Position numbers and translations under genes: made by a program
Source of the DNA: Sphingomonas sp. Leaf357
Lineage (GTDB): Bacteria > Pseudomonadota > Alphaproteobacteria > Sphingomonadales > Sphingomonadaceae
DNA length: 64,000 nucleotides
Direction: 5' to 3'
NCBI RefSeq assembly: GCF_001423845.1
Contig: NZ_LMPM01000001.1
Location: forward strand, 2,406,153 to 2,470,152
Part shown: positions 16,589-26,649 of the stretch, piece after piece
How the letters are laid out: every line of letters begins with the position of its first letter
Position numbering within the stretch: the first letter of the stretch is position 1
Notes under the pieces: generated by a model
Seen by the model: only the letters and a program-made list of their open reading frames with translations
What the model was told of the DNA's origin: nothing
The model's database searches: none

Positions 16589-17926
16589 TCAACGCCCCTC
16601 CGCCGTCGCTGTCGGCGTAGCCACCGGCTTCGGCGGCACCCCGGTCATCTCCACCCGCCGCCGCACCCCGGTCAGCGCATCCGGTGCTGGTTTCGCCACC
16701 GGCACCGATACTTTCGATCCCGGCAACGTCTCCAGCTTGAAAACCTCCGCCGCCGGGCGCGTCACCGGCACCGCCGGGGGCAGCATCTGCAGCTTCATGC
16801 ACTGCGTCTTGTCCGGCCGCGGAAACTCCGCGCAGTTCCACAGCGGCTTGTCGTAGCCCCGCGCGTGATCGCGCAGATAGCTGAACGACATCGCCGCGAC
16901 TTGGGCCGGTTGCAGGGGCAGGGCAGTGGGCGTCCTCGCCTTGCTGCTCCAGCCCATGAACTTGCAATACGGCCGATCGGCGCAGGTTGCCGCCGCCAGC
17001 GTCGCATAGCTTTCCGGCGCCAGCTTCGGATCGATCGTCACCAGGAAGCTGTCGGCATCACCCGGGGCGGGCGCGGGCAGGGTGCCTTCCGCCGCCGCCG
17101 CCTCGATCTTCGCCGCCTCCGCTTCGGCCAGCGCCGCGCCGGTCTTGTGCGCGTCCGACAGGGCGGCGAGCGCCGGGATCACCGGTTCGCTTGGCGACAC
17201 CGCGCGGCGGAAGGCGGGCGGCGTGCCCCACCAGCCGGTCCAGCGGAAGAACAGATGCGTGCGCACGCGCGCGACCTTGTCGAGGCTCGATTGCCAATAC
17301 GGCACCACCCAGTCGGTGTGATAATGCGTCGAATAGCCCACCGCCTTGAACACGCGGCCGGTGAGCGCGAGCGCCGCCGTCTCCCGCGCCCGGCGCCACG
17401 CCTCGTCCGACCAGGCATGCCGCATCAGCACGCCGTCGCAGGTGAAGGTGAACTGGCAACCGGTGCTGCGCTCCGATCCCTGGAAAACCACGCCGCAGAT
17501 CGTCTTTGGGAATGCGGGGTGGCGCACGCGGTTGATCACCACCTGGCCGACCGAGCGCTGGCCGAGCGTGTCGTCGCCCGCTTCGTAGAGCATCGCCACC
17601 GCCATGCAGTCGGTCGCGCGCGCCTTGTCCTCGACGGTGCCGGTGAGGAAGAACGGGCGTGCGGGCGGATTGGGGTCGGTCGAGAAGGGCACCGTCTTGT
17701 TGAACGCGCGCGCCTCGTCGGGATCGAGATCCTGATAGGCGAGCGGCTCGACCGGCGGCAGTTCGGCCTGCGGCACGACGCGCTGCGGCACCGCCGCGAT
17801 GCGGGGGCGCGGCGTGATCGGGGCGGCGGTGGCGACGATCAGCGCGGGCAGCGCGATCGCGATCAGTGCGACGAGCCCGAGGATCGCGCGGAGCCTCGGC
17901 GAGATCGGAAGTGGGGTTTTCGGCAT
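16589..17926 (-). CDS. SleB-type cell wall hydrolase
   Basis: This protein likely cleaves peptidoglycan. It is 445 aa with an N-terminal membrane anchor or signal (residues about 12-34), a proline-rich linker, and then the Hydrolase_2/SleB domain (about 100-235). The putative catalytic Glu115 lies in AMLYEAGDDTLGQRSVGQVV, followed by INRVRHPAFP and the THYHTDWV motif. The C-terminal half (about 240-445) is unassigned, with cysteines in TCADRPYCKF and the DKTQCMKL region. SleB is a spore-cortex enzyme in Bacillus. In sphingomonads the homologues are vegetative wall enzymes. Confidence 0.88.
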   Translation of the reverse strand: MPKTPLPISPRLRAILGLVALIAIALPALIVATAAPITPRPRIAAVPQRVVPQAELPPVEPLAYQDLDPDEARAFNKTVPFSTDPNPPARPFFLTGTVEDKARATDCMAVAMLYEAGDDTLGQRSVGQVVINRVRHPAFPKTICGVVFQGSERSTGCQFTFTCDGVLMRHAWSDEAWRRARETAALALTGRVFKAVGYSTHYHTDWVVPYWQSSLDKVARVRTHLFFRWTGWWGTPPAFRRAVSPSEPVIPALAALSDAHKTGAALAEAEAAKIEAAAAEGTLPAPAPGDADSFLVTIDPKLAPESYATLAAATCADRPYCKFMGWSSKARTPTALPLQPAQVAAMSFSYLRDHARGYDKPLWNCAEFPRPDKTQCMKLQMLPPAVPVTRPAAEVFKLETLPGSKVSVPVAKPAPDALTGVRRRVEMTGVPPKPVATPTATAEGR

Positions 17927-17983
17927 GCGCGAACCCGTACAGAGCGGCGACTCGTAAGTCGATTCGCTCCGCTCCGTCCGGGT

Positions 17984-18280
17984 CTATTGCGGCCAGAATC
18001 CGGTGGCTTCGCACACGTCCCAGGCGTGGGCGGCGCGGTTCGAGCAAGCGCGATCGCCCTTGGCGCAGGCGGCCAGCGTGACGCGATGTTGCGGCGCGCA
18101 GGCGGGAGGAGTCGTGGTTTCCCAGGCACTTGCGGTACCGCGACGCGTCGGCATCGGGCTCGAGGCGGCGGCATGGGCGGCGGGTACGGAGAGATCGGCG
18201 GCGCTGCGCTGGCCGAACATCGACGGCCAGATCTGTACCAGCACCAGCATCGCGGTGATGCCGATCATCGCCTTACGCAT
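17984..18280 (-). CDS. Small exported protein of unknown function
   Basis: This 98-aa protein begins with MRKAMIGITAMLVLVQIWPS, a likely signal or anchor segment. Its C-terminal half contains four cysteines (PACAP, AACAKGD, ACSNRAA, VCEATGFWPQ) that could form two disulfides. The start is well supported by GGGGGAA upstream of ATG 18280. I do not recognise the family. It lies between the cell-wall hydrolase and cysK on the same strand as both. Confidence 0.65.
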   Translation of the reverse strand: MRKAMIGITAMLVLVQIWPSMFGQRSAADLSVPAAHAAASSPMPTRRGTASAWETTTPPACAPQHRVTLAACAKGDRACSNRAAHAWDVCEATGFWPQ

Positions 18281-18379
18281 TCAAATTCCCCCAAAGGTGC
18301 TCCGAACACCGCTGGCGCGTTCATAATGGTTACCGGCGCCGGGCGATACCTGTATCATGCCGGCGCCGATTATTATTTG

Positions 18380-19300
18380 TCAGCTTTCGGGCAGGAAATC
18401 GGGCACCGACAGGTAGCGTTCGCCGGTATCGTAGTTGAAGCCGAGCACGCGCGCATCGTCGGGCAAATCGGGCAGTTTCTGCAGGATCGCGGCGAGCGTC
18501 GCGCCGGACGAGATGCCGACCAGCATGCCCTCCTCGGTCGCGGCGCGGCGCGCCATGTCCTTGGCGACGGCGGCATCGACCTGGATCGCGCCGTCGATCG
18601 CCTGGGTATGGAGGTTGGCCGGCACGAAGCCCGCGCCGATGCCCTGGATCGGGTGCGGCCCCGGCTGCCCGCCGGAAATCACCGGCGAGGCCTGCGGCTC
18701 GACCGCATAGACCTTCAGGTTTGGCCAGCTCTTCTTCAGCGTCTCGGCCACGCCGGTGATGTGTCCGCCGGTGCCGACGCCGGTGATGATCACGTCGATC
18801 GGCGTATCGGCGAAGTCGGTGAGGATTTCCTGTGCGGTCGTCCGCGTATGCACCTCGATATTCGCCGGATTCTCGAACTGCTGCGGCATCCAGCTGTTCG
18901 GTGTCTGCTCGACCAGTTCGAGCGCGCGCTCGATCGCGCCCTTCATGCCCTTTTCGCGCGGCGTCAGGTCGAAGGTCGCGCCATACGCCAGCATCAGGCG
19001 GCGGCGTTCGATCGACATGCTTTCGGGCATGACGAGCACGAGCTTGTACCCCTTCACCGCCGCGACCATCGCCAGCCCGACGCCGGTATTGCCGGAGGTC
19101 GGCTCGATGATCGTCCCGCCGGGCTGCAATTCGCCGGATGCCTCCGCCGCCTCGATCATGGCGAGCGCGATCCGGTCCTTGATCGAGCCGCCCGGATTGG
19201 AGCGCTCCGACTTGATCCACACCTCGTTGCCGGGAAACAGGCGCTGCAGACGGATGTGCGGCGTGTTGCCGATCGTCTCGAGGATCGTGTTGGCTTTCAT
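18380..19300 (-). CDS. cysK: Cysteine synthase A (O-acetylserine sulfhydrylase)
   Basis: CysK makes cysteine from O-acetylserine and sulfide using pyridoxal phosphate. The 306-aa protein has the PLP lysine K41 in [12 protein letters not shown], the substrate loop [13 protein letters not shown], and the phosphate-binding glycine loop [10 protein letters not shown]. Length and motifs match CysK rather than CysM, though a precise isoform call needs alignment. Its ATG (19298-19300) overlaps the stop codon of the upstream MFS transporter by 4 bp, so the two genes are co-transcribed and translationally coupled. This suggests, without proof, that the exporter handles a cysteine-related compound. Confidence 0.95.
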   Translation of the reverse strand: MKANTILETIGNTPHIRLQRLFPGNEVWIKSERSNPGGSIKDRIALAMIEAAEASGELQPGGTIIEPTSGNTGVGLAMVAAVKGYKLVLVMPESMSIERRRLMLAYGATFDLTPREKGMKGAIERALELVEQTPNSWMPQQFENPANIEVHTRTTAQEILTDFADTPIDVIITGVGTGGHITGVAETLKKSWPNLKVYAVEPQASPVISGGQPGPHPIQGIGAGFVPANLHTQAIDGAIQVDAAVAKDMARRAATEEGMLVGISSGATLAAILQKLPDLPDDARVLGFNYDTGERYLSVPDFLPES

Positions 19301-20598
19301 GATTTTGCCTCCAGCTTTTGGGGTTCAGGCGGATCGAACGTCTTCGCACGGCGGATGCTGGGAAACAGATAGGTCCACAGGATCGTCACTACAATCGCCC
19401 CGCCGCCGCCGACCAGCACCGCACCGATCGGCCCGAGCATCGAGGCGAGGAAACCGGATTCGGCCTCGCCCAGCTCGTTCGAGGCGGAGATCGTCAGCTG
19501 CGACACCGCGCCGACGCGGCCGCGCATCTCGTCCGGCGTGTAAAGCTGGATCAACGACTGGCGGATATAGACCGAAAACATGTCGGCCCCGCCCGCCACC
19601 GCGAGCGCACCCACGCCGACCTCGAACGCATAGGCCGGCACGATCAGGTGCGCGATGCCGAACAGGATCGTCGCGGTACCATAGACCAGCACCGAGATCA
19701 GCATGCGCGGCCCGACATTGTGCTTGAGCGGGCGGATCGAGAAGATCAGCGCGATCACCGATGCCCCGACCGCGGGGGCCGCGGCGAGCAGGCTCAGGCC
19801 CTGCGCCCCGACCTTGAAGATATCGTGCGCATAGATCGGCAGCAGCGCGCTCGTGCCCGCCAGGAAGACGGCGAACAGATCGAGCGTGATCGTGCCCAGC
19901 ACCAGCTTGTTCTGCCCGACATAGCGCAGCCCGTCGATGATCTGGCGGATCGGATGCGCCGCCGAGCGGGGCGGCTGCGCGACGCGGCCGATCAGCGACA
20001 TGCACGCCAGCGCGACGCCGAACAGGGCGACCGCCAGCCAATAGGCGCCGCTGCGTGCATGGGCATAGGCGAAACCGCCGATCGCCGGGCCGATGATCGT
20101 GCCGACCTGCCACGAGATCGAACTGAGCGCGATCGCCGTCGGCAGGACCTCGCGCGGCACCAGATTGGGGGCGAGCGCGGAAAAGGCCGGGCCGGAAAAG
20201 GCCCGCGCCAGGCCGAGCAGCACCGCGACGGAAAACAGGATCGGCAGCGAGATCCAGCCCTCGTACGTCGCGAGCGCGAGGATGAAGGCGCAGAGGAGTT
20301 GCAGTCCGACCGTGATCCGCGTGATCCAGCGCCGGTCGAAGCGATCCGCGACGAAGCCCGAGACCGGCGTCGTCAGGAACAGCGGCAGGAATTGCAGCAG
20401 CCCGATCAGCCCCAATTGCGCCGCCGCGCCGCTGACGCTCATCCCCATCTGTTCGCGGGCGATGGTATAGACCTGCCAGCCGATGACGATGATCATCGCG
20501 TTCTGCGCGATCGTCATGGCGAAGCGCGCCACGAAATAGGCGCGGAAATTGGCGATGCGAAGCGGGTGGGCGTGTCGCGGCTCTGGTGCGGAATCCAT
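19297..20598 (-). CDS. MFS transporter (EntS/MFS_3-like exporter)
   Basis: This is a major facilitator superfamily permease of about 433 aa with roughly twelve membrane segments. The start [20 protein letters not shown] at 20598 is preferred to the long upstream frame. It is followed at once by the first helix ([20 protein letters not shown]). The loop [11 protein letters not shown] fits the conserved MFS loop 2-3. The later stretch contains [20 protein letters not shown], seen in EntS-like multidrug or siderophore exporters. It overlaps cysK downstream. The substrate is unknown. Confidence 0.85.
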   Translation of the reverse strand: MDSAPEPRHAHPLRIANFRAYFVARFAMTIAQNAMIIVIGWQVYTIAREQMGMSVSGAAAQLGLIGLLQFLPLFLTTPVSGFVADRFDRRWITRITVGLQLLCAFILALATYEGWISLPILFSVAVLLGLARAFSGPAFSALAPNLVPREVLPTAIALSSISWQVGTIIGPAIGGFAYAHARSGAYWLAVALFGVALACMSLIGRVAQPPRSAAHPIRQIIDGLRYVGQNKLVLGTITLDLFAVFLAGTSALLPIYAHDIFKVGAQGLSLLAAAPAVGASVIALIFSIRPLKHNVGPRMLISVLVYGTATILFGIAHLIVPAYAFEVGVGALAVAGGADMFSVYIRQSLIQLYTPDEMRGRVGAVSQLTISASNELGEAESGFLASMLGPIGAVLVGGGGAIVVTILWTYLFPSIRRAKTFDPPEPQKLEAKS

Positions 20599-20749
20599 CT
20601 CGCATCGCTTTAGGCGGGGCGTTGCGGCCGGGGCAATCACCGATTGCTTGGGGGTACGAAACTTCTGCATGTCGCGGACGATTGATGTCGCGACCAAAAG
20701 GCGCTTATACGCGCCCTTCTCCTCCCCAAGGAAAACGAGGTTCCAGCCT

Positions 20750-21793
20750 GTGGCCAAAGCCCCCGCCGCCCGAAAGATCGAACCGCTCGCCCCCAATCGC
20801 GAGCGCCCCGACGAGCCGAAACTGTACGAGGCGTCGAAAGACGAGCTGCTCGAATTCTACAAGCAGATGCTGCTCATCCGCCGTTTCGAAGAGAAGGCCG
20901 GGCAGCTCTACGGCCTCGGCCTGATCGGCGGTTTCTGCCACCTGTATATCGGGCAAGAAGCGGTCGCGGTCGGGCTGCAATCCGCATTGTCGGACAAGGA
21001 CAGCGTGATCACCGGCTATCGCGATCACGGCCATATGCTGTTGTGCGGGATTCCGCCGAAGGACGTGATGGCCGAGCTGACCGGGCGTCAGGCGGGCATC
21101 TCGAAGGGCAAGGGCGGCTCGATGCACATGTTCAGCGTCGAGCATAAATTCTACGGCGGCCACGGCATCGTGGGCGCGCAGGTGTCGCTCGGCACCGGGC
21201 TCGGCTTCGCGCACAAATATCGCGAGGATGGCGGCGTCTGCCTGGCCTATTTCGGCGATGGCGCGTCGAACCAGGGGCAGGTCTACGAAAGCTTCAACAT
21301 GGCCGAGCTGTGGAAGCTGCCGGTCATCTACGTGATCGAGAACAACCAATACGCGATGGGCACTTCGGTGAACCGCGCGTCCTCGGAAGATCAGCTGTAT
21401 CGTCGCGGCGAGAGCTTCCGCATCCCGGGCATCCAGATCGACGGCATGGACGTGCTGGCGGCGCGCGGCGCGGCGGAAGAGGCGTTGGCCTGGGTCCGCG
21501 CGGGCAAGGGTCCGATCATCCTCGAGATGAAGACGTATCGCTATCGCGGTCACTCGATGTCCGATCCGGCCAAGTATCGCTCGCGCGAGGAGGTTCAGGC
21601 GGTGCGCGACAAGTCCGACCCGATCGAGCATTGCAAGAAACTGCTCGAGGAAGCCGGCGTCAGGGAAGACGAGCTGAAGGAGATCGAGAAGGAGATCCGC
21701 AAGGTCGTCGCCGATGCGGCCGACTTCGCCGAAACCGCGCCCGAGCCGGAACCGGCCGAACTCTATACCGACGTGCTGGTGGAAAACTACTGA
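20750..21793 (+). CDS. pdhA: Pyruvate dehydrogenase E1 component, alpha subunit
   Basis: PdhA with PdhB forms the thiamine-diphosphate E1 that decarboxylates pyruvate and acylates the lipoyl group of E2. The 347-aa protein has [19 protein letters not shown] and [12 protein letters not shown] near the N-terminus, and the TPP-Mg2+ motif [17 protein letters not shown]. The regulatory-loop region [20 protein letters not shown] is also present. The GTG at 20750 ([12 protein letters not shown]) has GAGG 9 bp upstream. A longer version from ATG 20669 is less likely. pdhB starts within its stop codon. Confidence 0.96.
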   Translation: MAKAPAARKIEPLAPNRERPDEPKLYEASKDELLEFYKQMLLIRRFEEKAGQLYGLGLIGGFCHLYIGQEAVAVGLQSALSDKDSVITGYRDHGHMLLCGIPPKDVMAELTGRQAGISKGKGGSMHMFSVEHKFYGGHGIVGAQVSLGTGLGFAHKYREDGGVCLAYFGDGASNQGQVYESFNMAELWKLPVIYVIENNQYAMGTSVNRASSEDQLYRRGESFRIPGIQIDGMDVLAARGAAEEALAWVRAGKGPIILEMKTYRYRGHSMSDPAKYRSREEVQAVRDKSDPIEHCKKLLEEAGVREDELKEIEKEIRKVVADAADFAETAPEPEPAELYTDVLVENY

Positions 21794-23229
21794 TGCCCAT
21801 CGAGATCAAGATGCCCGCCCTTTCGCCGACGATGGAAGAGGGCACGCTGGCCAAATGGCTGGTCAAGGAAGGCGACGTCGTGAAATCCGGCGACATCATG
21901 GCCGAGATCGAGACCGACAAGGCGACGATGGAATTCGAGGCCGTCGACGAAGGCACGATCGGCAGGATAACCGTCGCCGAAGGCACCGACAACGTGAAGG
22001 TCGGCACCGTCATCGCGACCCTGCTGGAAGAAGGCGAGGACGCTTCAGGAGAAGCGGCGACCACGGCCGACACCGATAAATCGAAAGACGATAGCCCGGA
22101 ACCCGAAGCGAAGGCCGACGAGAAGAAGGACGACGCGGTCGAGGATTCGGCGCACCCGGCACAGGAGAAGGTCGAGACCGGCGCGCGCCAGATGTTCGAG
22201 GCGGCCAAGCACGACGCCGAAGTCTCCGATCCGGCGATCCCCGCTGGCACCGAGATGGTCAAGGTCACGCTGCGCGAGGCGTTGCGCGATGCCATGGCCG
22301 AGGAGATGCGCAAGGACGATCGCGTCTTCGTGATGGGCGAGGAAGTCGCCGAATATCAGGGCGCCTACAAGGTGACCCAGGGCCTGCTCGACGAGTTCGG
22401 GCCGAAGCGCGTGATCGATACGCCGATCACCGAATACGGCTTCGCGGGCGTCGGCACCGGCGCGGCGATGGGGGGCTTGCGTCCGATCGTCGAGTTCATG
22501 ACGTTCAATTTCGCGATGCAGGCGATCGACCACATCATCAATTCCGCCGCCAAGACCAATTACATGTCCGGTGGACAGATGCGCTGCCCGATCGTGTTCC
22601 GCGGCCCGAACGGCGCGGCCTCACGCGTCGGCGCGCAGCACAGCCAGAATTACGGCCCGTGGTACGCCAGCGTTCCCGGGCTGATCGTGATCGCGCCGTA
22701 TGACGCGGCCGATGCCAAGGGCCTGCTCAAGGCGGCGATCCGCACCGAGGATCCCGTCGTCTTCCTCGAGAACGAATTGCTTTACGGTCGCACGTTCGAG
22801 GTGCCGGCGCTCGACGATTACGTCCTGCCGATCGGCAAGGCGCGCGTCATGCGCGAGGGCAAGGACGTGACGATCGTCAGCTATTCGATCGGCGTGGGCC
22901 TCGCGCTCGAAGCCGCCGACAAGTTGGCGGAAGAGGGGATCGACGTCGAGGTCATCGACCTGCGCACGCTGCGTCCGCTCGACAAGGCGGCGGTGCTCAA
23001 GAGCCTGAAGAAGACCAACCGCCTGGTCGTGGCGGAGGAGGGCTGGGCGACCTGCTCGATCGCCTCGGAGATCGTCGCGATCTGCATGGAGGAAGGGTTC
23101 GACGATCTCGACGCCCCCGTGTTGCGCGTGGCGAACGAGGACGTGCCGCTGCCCTATGCCGCGAACCTGGAAAAGCTGGCGCTGCTCAGCTCGGCCAAGA
23201 TCGTCGACACGGTGAAGAAGATCGTTTGA
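21793..23229 (+). CDS. pdhB: Pyruvate dehydrogenase E1 component, beta subunit, with N-terminal lipoyl domain
   Basis: This is the beta half of the E1 heterotetramer. At 478 aa it carries an extra biotinyl/lipoyl domain (residues about 1-80) with the lipoylated lysine K43 in [11 protein letters not shown]. An acidic linker rich in Glu, Asp and Ala (about 85-150) follows. The transketolase-type E1 beta domain (about 155-478) contains [17 protein letters not shown] and the usual C-terminal swivel. Lipoyl-E1-beta fusions are a known alphaproteobacterial feature. The ATG overlaps the pdhA stop (TGATG), giving coupled translation and equal stoichiometry. The E2 and E3 genes are not in the window. 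Confidence 0.96.
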   Translation: MPIEIKMPALSPTMEEGTLAKWLVKEGDVVKSGDIMAEIETDKATMEFEAVDEGTIGRITVAEGTDNVKVGTVIATLLEEGEDASGEAATTADTDKSKDDSPEPEAKADEKKDDAVEDSAHPAQEKVETGARQMFEAAKHDAEVSDPAIPAGTEMVKVTLREALRDAMAEEMRKDDRVFVMGEEVAEYQGAYKVTQGLLDEFGPKRVIDTPITEYGFAGVGTGAAMGGLRPIVEFMTFNFAMQAIDHIINSAAKTNYMSGGQMRCPIVFRGPNGAASRVGAQHSQNYGPWYASVPGLIVIAPYDAADAKGLLKAAIRTEDPVVFLENELLYGRTFEVPALDDYVLPIGKARVMREGKDVTIVSYSIGVGLALEAADKLAEEGIDVEVIDLRTLRPLDKAAVLKSLKKTNRLVVAEEGWATCSIASEIVAICMEEGFDDLDAPVLRVANEDVPLPYAANLEKLALLSSAKIVDTVKKIV

Positions 23230-23283
23230 CCTTTTGGGCCTGAGGGCCATCTTGCGCACTTCGCGGGATGGCCTTCGGATCGT

Positions 23284-24033
23284 TCAAATGGTGTAGAGGT
23301 TGCAGGTCGCGGGTGTTGCCGCGGGCGACGGATTGAAGATCTGCGAGAAGTCGCGCTGGTCGCGCACGACGAACGACGCGATGTAATGGATGCGCTGCGG
23401 CTGAACCAGCCATGATCCGAACAGCGGTTTGTAGAGGTAGTTGACCTCCACATACATGACTCCGGTGTTCGCGGCCGGGGCGTTGATCACCGCGCCCCCA
23501 TTGTCGCTGATCCCGCCGGGTATGTCATAACCCTTGTTCGCCGCCTGCGCGGTCGACCCGTCGGTGGTGGCCACATTGGCCTTGAACTGGGAATCATACG
23601 TGGCACCGGTCGCCGTGCCGATGCATCGCTGCCAATGGATGCGCTGGACCGGGGCGGTATCATAGGGTTTGCCCTGGTACAGTTCCAGGCTGGAGACGGT
23701 GATCCGGGCGTTGGAGGTCAGCTTGATGCCCTGACCCTGATAGCGCGCGGCGGCGAAGATGTCGTTGACGTCCACTTCGCGCATCTGTTGCCCGCCAGAC
23801 GTGGAGAAACCGACGCGCGAGGCGTTGTCGGCCAGGTTCAGCGCGATCTGGCTGACACGCATGTTGACCAGCGCGAGATTGGAAATCTCCACCCCGTAAC
23901 AGCCGATGCCGAGCACGATCGGCGCGGCGAAGGCGAATTCGAGCATGGCGACGCCGCTGCGATCCGCCCGCAGGCGTGCGGCCGCCTGGCGCAGGCGGTG
24001 GAGGCGCGGCGGAAGAACCGTGAGCGTCGTCAT
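23284..24033 (-). CDS. TadE-like pilus assembly pseudopilin
   Basis: This 249-aa protein ends the Tad-type operon. Residues about 25-55 hold a TadE-type segment, RSGVAMLEFAFAAPIVLG, with the characteristic glutamate followed by a hydrophobic helix. A short basic cytoplasmic tail comes before it. The rest is periplasmic, with some cysteines and a repetitive Gly/Asn/Ala segment. The ATG (24031-24033) overlaps the upstream TadE stop by 4 bp. TadE-family minor pilins help assemble tight-adherence (Flp) pili in the envelope. No TadABC or prepilin genes are seen nearby. Confidence 0.85.
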   Translation of the reverse strand: MTTLTVLPPRLHRLRQAAARLRADRSGVAMLEFAFAAPIVLGIGCYGVEISNLALVNMRVSQIALNLADNASRVGFSTSGGQQMREVDVNDIFAAARYQGQGIKLTSNARITVSSLELYQGKPYDTAPVQRIHWQRCIGTATGATYDSQFKANVATTDGSTAQAANKGYDIPGGISDNGGAVINAPAANTGVMYVEVNYLYKPLFGSWLVQPQRIHYIASFVVRDQRDFSQIFNPSPAATPATCNLYTI

Positions 24034-24650
24034 GTGCAGACCGTAGCGTTGGTGTTGATGTTCTGGGAAGCGTAGGGCTGGTTCTTCAGCAAAGTGGTCG
24101 AGCTGATGGTCTGCGATTTGGACCAGCCGATCAATCCGGCCACCGGAAAGACCCGGGGATACGTGATCGACATGGTGTAGAGCGTGACGGCGCTGGCGCC
24201 GCCCTGGCCGGTGATGCCGGGATCGGGATCCCACACCCCGTTGCCGTTCACGTCGGTGAAGCATTCGCCGGGATCGAGCACCCCATTGCCGTTCTTGTCC
24301 ATGATCGGTTCGGGCGCGACCTCGCCGAACGTGTCATAGGTCTTGCGCGTCACGCAATAGCTGCTCGCCGGTGCCGGCGTATCGCAGTTCATCGTCAGGT
24401 TCTTGATCAACGGAGTCATCAGGGCGACGACCTTGCCGTCGATCGTCCCGGTGGCATCCGATCCCCCCTCGATACCGGCATCGCGCGCCGCCTTCTGCAC
24501 CGCGCCGTTCAACACCGCCTGGGTGTAGACTTGGTACAGCAGGTCGCCGAGCCCCATCAGCATCAGCAACATCACCGGCGAGACGAGCGCGAATTCGACC
24601 AGCGTGGCGCCGCGCCGATCGCGCAGCATTTGGCGCAGCCGGGCGATCAT
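24030..24650 (-). CDS. TadE-like pseudopilin with calcium-loop-like insert
   Basis: This 206-aa minor pilin has MIARLRQMLRDRRGATLVEF at its N-terminus, then a hydrophobic helix typical of TadE. It carries two acidic loops of EF-hand/dockerin style: DKNGNGVLDPGE (residues 118-129) and DVNGNGVWD (133-141), linked through a cysteine. Such loops could bind Ca2+. The gene overlaps both neighbours by 4 bp. It probably assembles with the TadG protein and the second TadE in a Tad apparatus. Confidence 0.85.
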   Translation of the reverse strand: MIARLRQMLRDRRGATLVEFALVSPVMLLMLMGLGDLLYQVYTQAVLNGAVQKAARDAGIEGGSDATGTIDGKVVALMTPLIKNLTMNCDTPAPASSYCVTRKTYDTFGEVAPEPIMDKNGNGVLDPGECFTDVNGNGVWDPDPGITGQGGASAVTLYTMSITYPRVFPVAGLIGWSKSQTISSTTLLKNQPYASQNINTNATVCT

Positions 24651-26596
24651 TGCGTGATCCGCAGCATGGCGAGGCTCTGGGCGATCGATTTGAAGGCGTC
24701 CTGCAGGCCCTGGCCGGTGGTCGTCGCCAGCGCCTGATTGGTCGAGGTCGCACAGCTCTGCATCGTCGAGGTCGGCGATGGCGCGATCTCGACGGTCCAA
24801 ATGCTGACCTTGTGGTTCGGATCCTTTGCCGCTGCGCACGCGGCCAGGAAGCGTTTGATGTGATAGCTGACGAGGTTGCTGGTGTCGCCGTTCGCGACGC
24901 GCTTGTCGTACATCTCGAGCCCGTACATCGAGTACACGTTGGTATAGGCCGTCGGGGTGCCGTCGGTCATGAACACGATCACGCGGTTCGGCTGCGTGCC
25001 GTGGTCGGCCCAGGGCTGGGAGTCGCTGGCCCATCCGCCCAGCGGCGAGATGAGGCGCGCGCCCCAGATCATGCCCGTATCGTGATACGTGCCGCCCATC
25101 GGCACGAAATCGCTGGCATACACATAGTTGTAGACTTCGTTGCGCGACATCACGCCGAGCCGTTTCACCGGCTTGCCACAGGCCGAGTACCCGCCGGTCA
25201 GGTTGTTGCTCTGGCCGGTGGTCGATCCGTCGGTGTTCATGTCGGTACGGCCGGCATCGCCGTTGGTGGTATCGGCGGCGGTGCCCGAACGGGTATATTC
25301 GACATCGCCGAGATGCGGCCACCAGCGGCTCGATCCGCTCGGCATCGTATCCGGGCTGACTTCGGACGGCAGGTTCGAGGTGGTGAAGGTGCTCTGTCCG
25401 GGCGTGTCGACGGGAGTCTCGACGCAGCCGGCCCATTGCACCTTGTCGCCGGTCACCTTGGTCGGATCGAGCACATTCGTGCTGCCACTGACCAATTGGC
25501 TGACATCGACCGGCCATTGCTGATACTTCCACACCGGGCCGAAAGTGCCCGACGAGCGCGTGTAGCATTTGCCCGACCGCAAAACGTCGTAATTGGTCTT
25601 GGTTGCCGTCCCACTGGAGTTGAACGTCAGCGCGGTCGATGGATTGCGCGTGCCGGCGGCCGTGCAGTTCGCCGAAGTCTTGTTGTTGGCCGTATCGTTC
25701 GAAAAGGGCGACGCGGTCATGTCATACTCGCCCGTTATGCGGCGCGACTGGTAGTTGGCCGTGTCGGACGACCCGCCCGAGCCGACCAGATAGTTCGACG
25801 ACATGTCGCGAATGGCCTGGCCGACATTCACGCCCGACGCATAGGTGACGAAGCCGTAGCGGATATGCGTCGTCTTGTCGGCCACCGCCGCGAACGTGTC
25901 GAAGAAGCTGAGCACGGCCTGACGCAAGGCCTCCATGCGCGACACGTTGCTGCCGTTCGACGTCAGCTCCTTCATGCCGGCGCCGGTGCTGCCGGCATAG
26001 CCCGGGACAGCCGTATAGCCGGTGATGCCGCCGGTGCCCGGACGGGTGAAGGTATAGCTCGCCATGCCGCATGAGTCTGGCCCACCCGGCAGGCAGGCCA
26101 TTGATCCGGTCGTGTCGAGCACGAAGATAACGTCGGTATCGGCGACGTCGTAGCGCGCGACGCAGGATACGCTCAGCGTCTGGTCGGCCATGCCGAACAT
26201 CTTCATGACCGTCATCGGCACATTGGTCGAGGCGATGCCACCGACCTGATTGTTGCTCGTCTTGCTCGGCGTGAACGCGACGGTGTTCGTCTGCATCCAG
26301 CCGGTCTTGAAATTGTTGTTGAAGAAGGCCTTGGCCTGATCGCTCGCGGTCGGATCCAGCGTCGCGGCGGTCGCGTCGGTCATGGATTTACGCCCCGCCA
26401 GCACGCCGGCATCGCAGGCCTGTTGCAGGCGCACCTTGATGACGTAGAGCCGGCCGATATCGACCGCCGAGCCGGTCAACGCCGACAGCGGCACGAGCGC
26501 CACCGCCATCATCGCCAGCGTGTTGCCGCCGACGTCGCGCTTCAGCCGGCCGAAAAAGGTCTTGGCTGACGCCGACCTGCCCTTAAATCCCCACAT
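24647..26596 (-). CDS. TadG-like pilus protein with von Willebrand factor A domain
   Basis: This 649-aa protein has a TadG-type N-terminus: a membrane-spanning helix around residues 25-48 (LAMMAVALVPLSALTGSAVD), then an extracytoplasmic part. A von Willebrand A domain begins near residue 155. It has a complete metal-ion-dependent adhesion site (DVIFVLDTTGSM, aspartate 161 and TTGS) and later TDGTPTAYTN and DKRVANGDTSNL. Long Ser/Thr/Asn-rich loops lie within it. TadG proteins act in Tad pilus assembly or adhesion in the periplasm or at the cell surface. It is the first gene of the three-gene operon; ATG 26596 (MWGFKG) is the start and longer frames run into the divergent neighbour. Confidence 0.87.
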   Translation of the reverse strand: MWGFKGRSASAKTFFGRLKRDVGGNTLAMMAVALVPLSALTGSAVDIGRLYVIKVRLQQACDAGVLAGRKSMTDATAATLDPTASDQAKAFFNNNFKTGWMQTNTVAFTPSKTSNNQVGGIASTNVPMTVMKMFGMADQTLSVSCVARYDVADTDVIFVLDTTGSMACLPGGPDSCGMASYTFTRPGTGGITGYTAVPGYAGSTGAGMKELTSNGSNVSRMEALRQAVLSFFDTFAAVADKTTHIRYGFVTYASGVNVGQAIRDMSSNYLVGSGGSSDTANYQSRRITGEYDMTASPFSNDTANNKTSANCTAAGTRNPSTALTFNSSGTATKTNYDVLRSGKCYTRSSGTFGPVWKYQQWPVDVSQLVSGSTNVLDPTKVTGDKVQWAGCVETPVDTPGQSTFTTSNLPSEVSPDTMPSGSSRWWPHLGDVEYTRSGTAADTTNGDAGRTDMNTDGSTTGQSNNLTGGYSACGKPVKRLGVMSRNEVYNYVYASDFVPMGGTYHDTGMIWGARLISPLGGWASDSQPWADHGTQPNRVIVFMTDGTPTAYTNVYSMYGLEMYDKRVANGDTSNLVSYHIKRFLAACAAAKDPNHKVSIWTVEIAPSPTSTMQSCATSTNQALATTTGQGLQDAFKSIAQSLAMLRITQ

Positions 26597-26649
26597 CCGG
26601 CTTCCCGCGCACTCTGGAATTGACACCTGACAAGTCCGATAGGCGGGGA

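Noticed and set aside
26620..26625. TTGACA resembling a -35 box near the squalene/phytoene synthase start
   Set aside because: No credible -10 element at 16-18 bp, and it lies too near the start codon.
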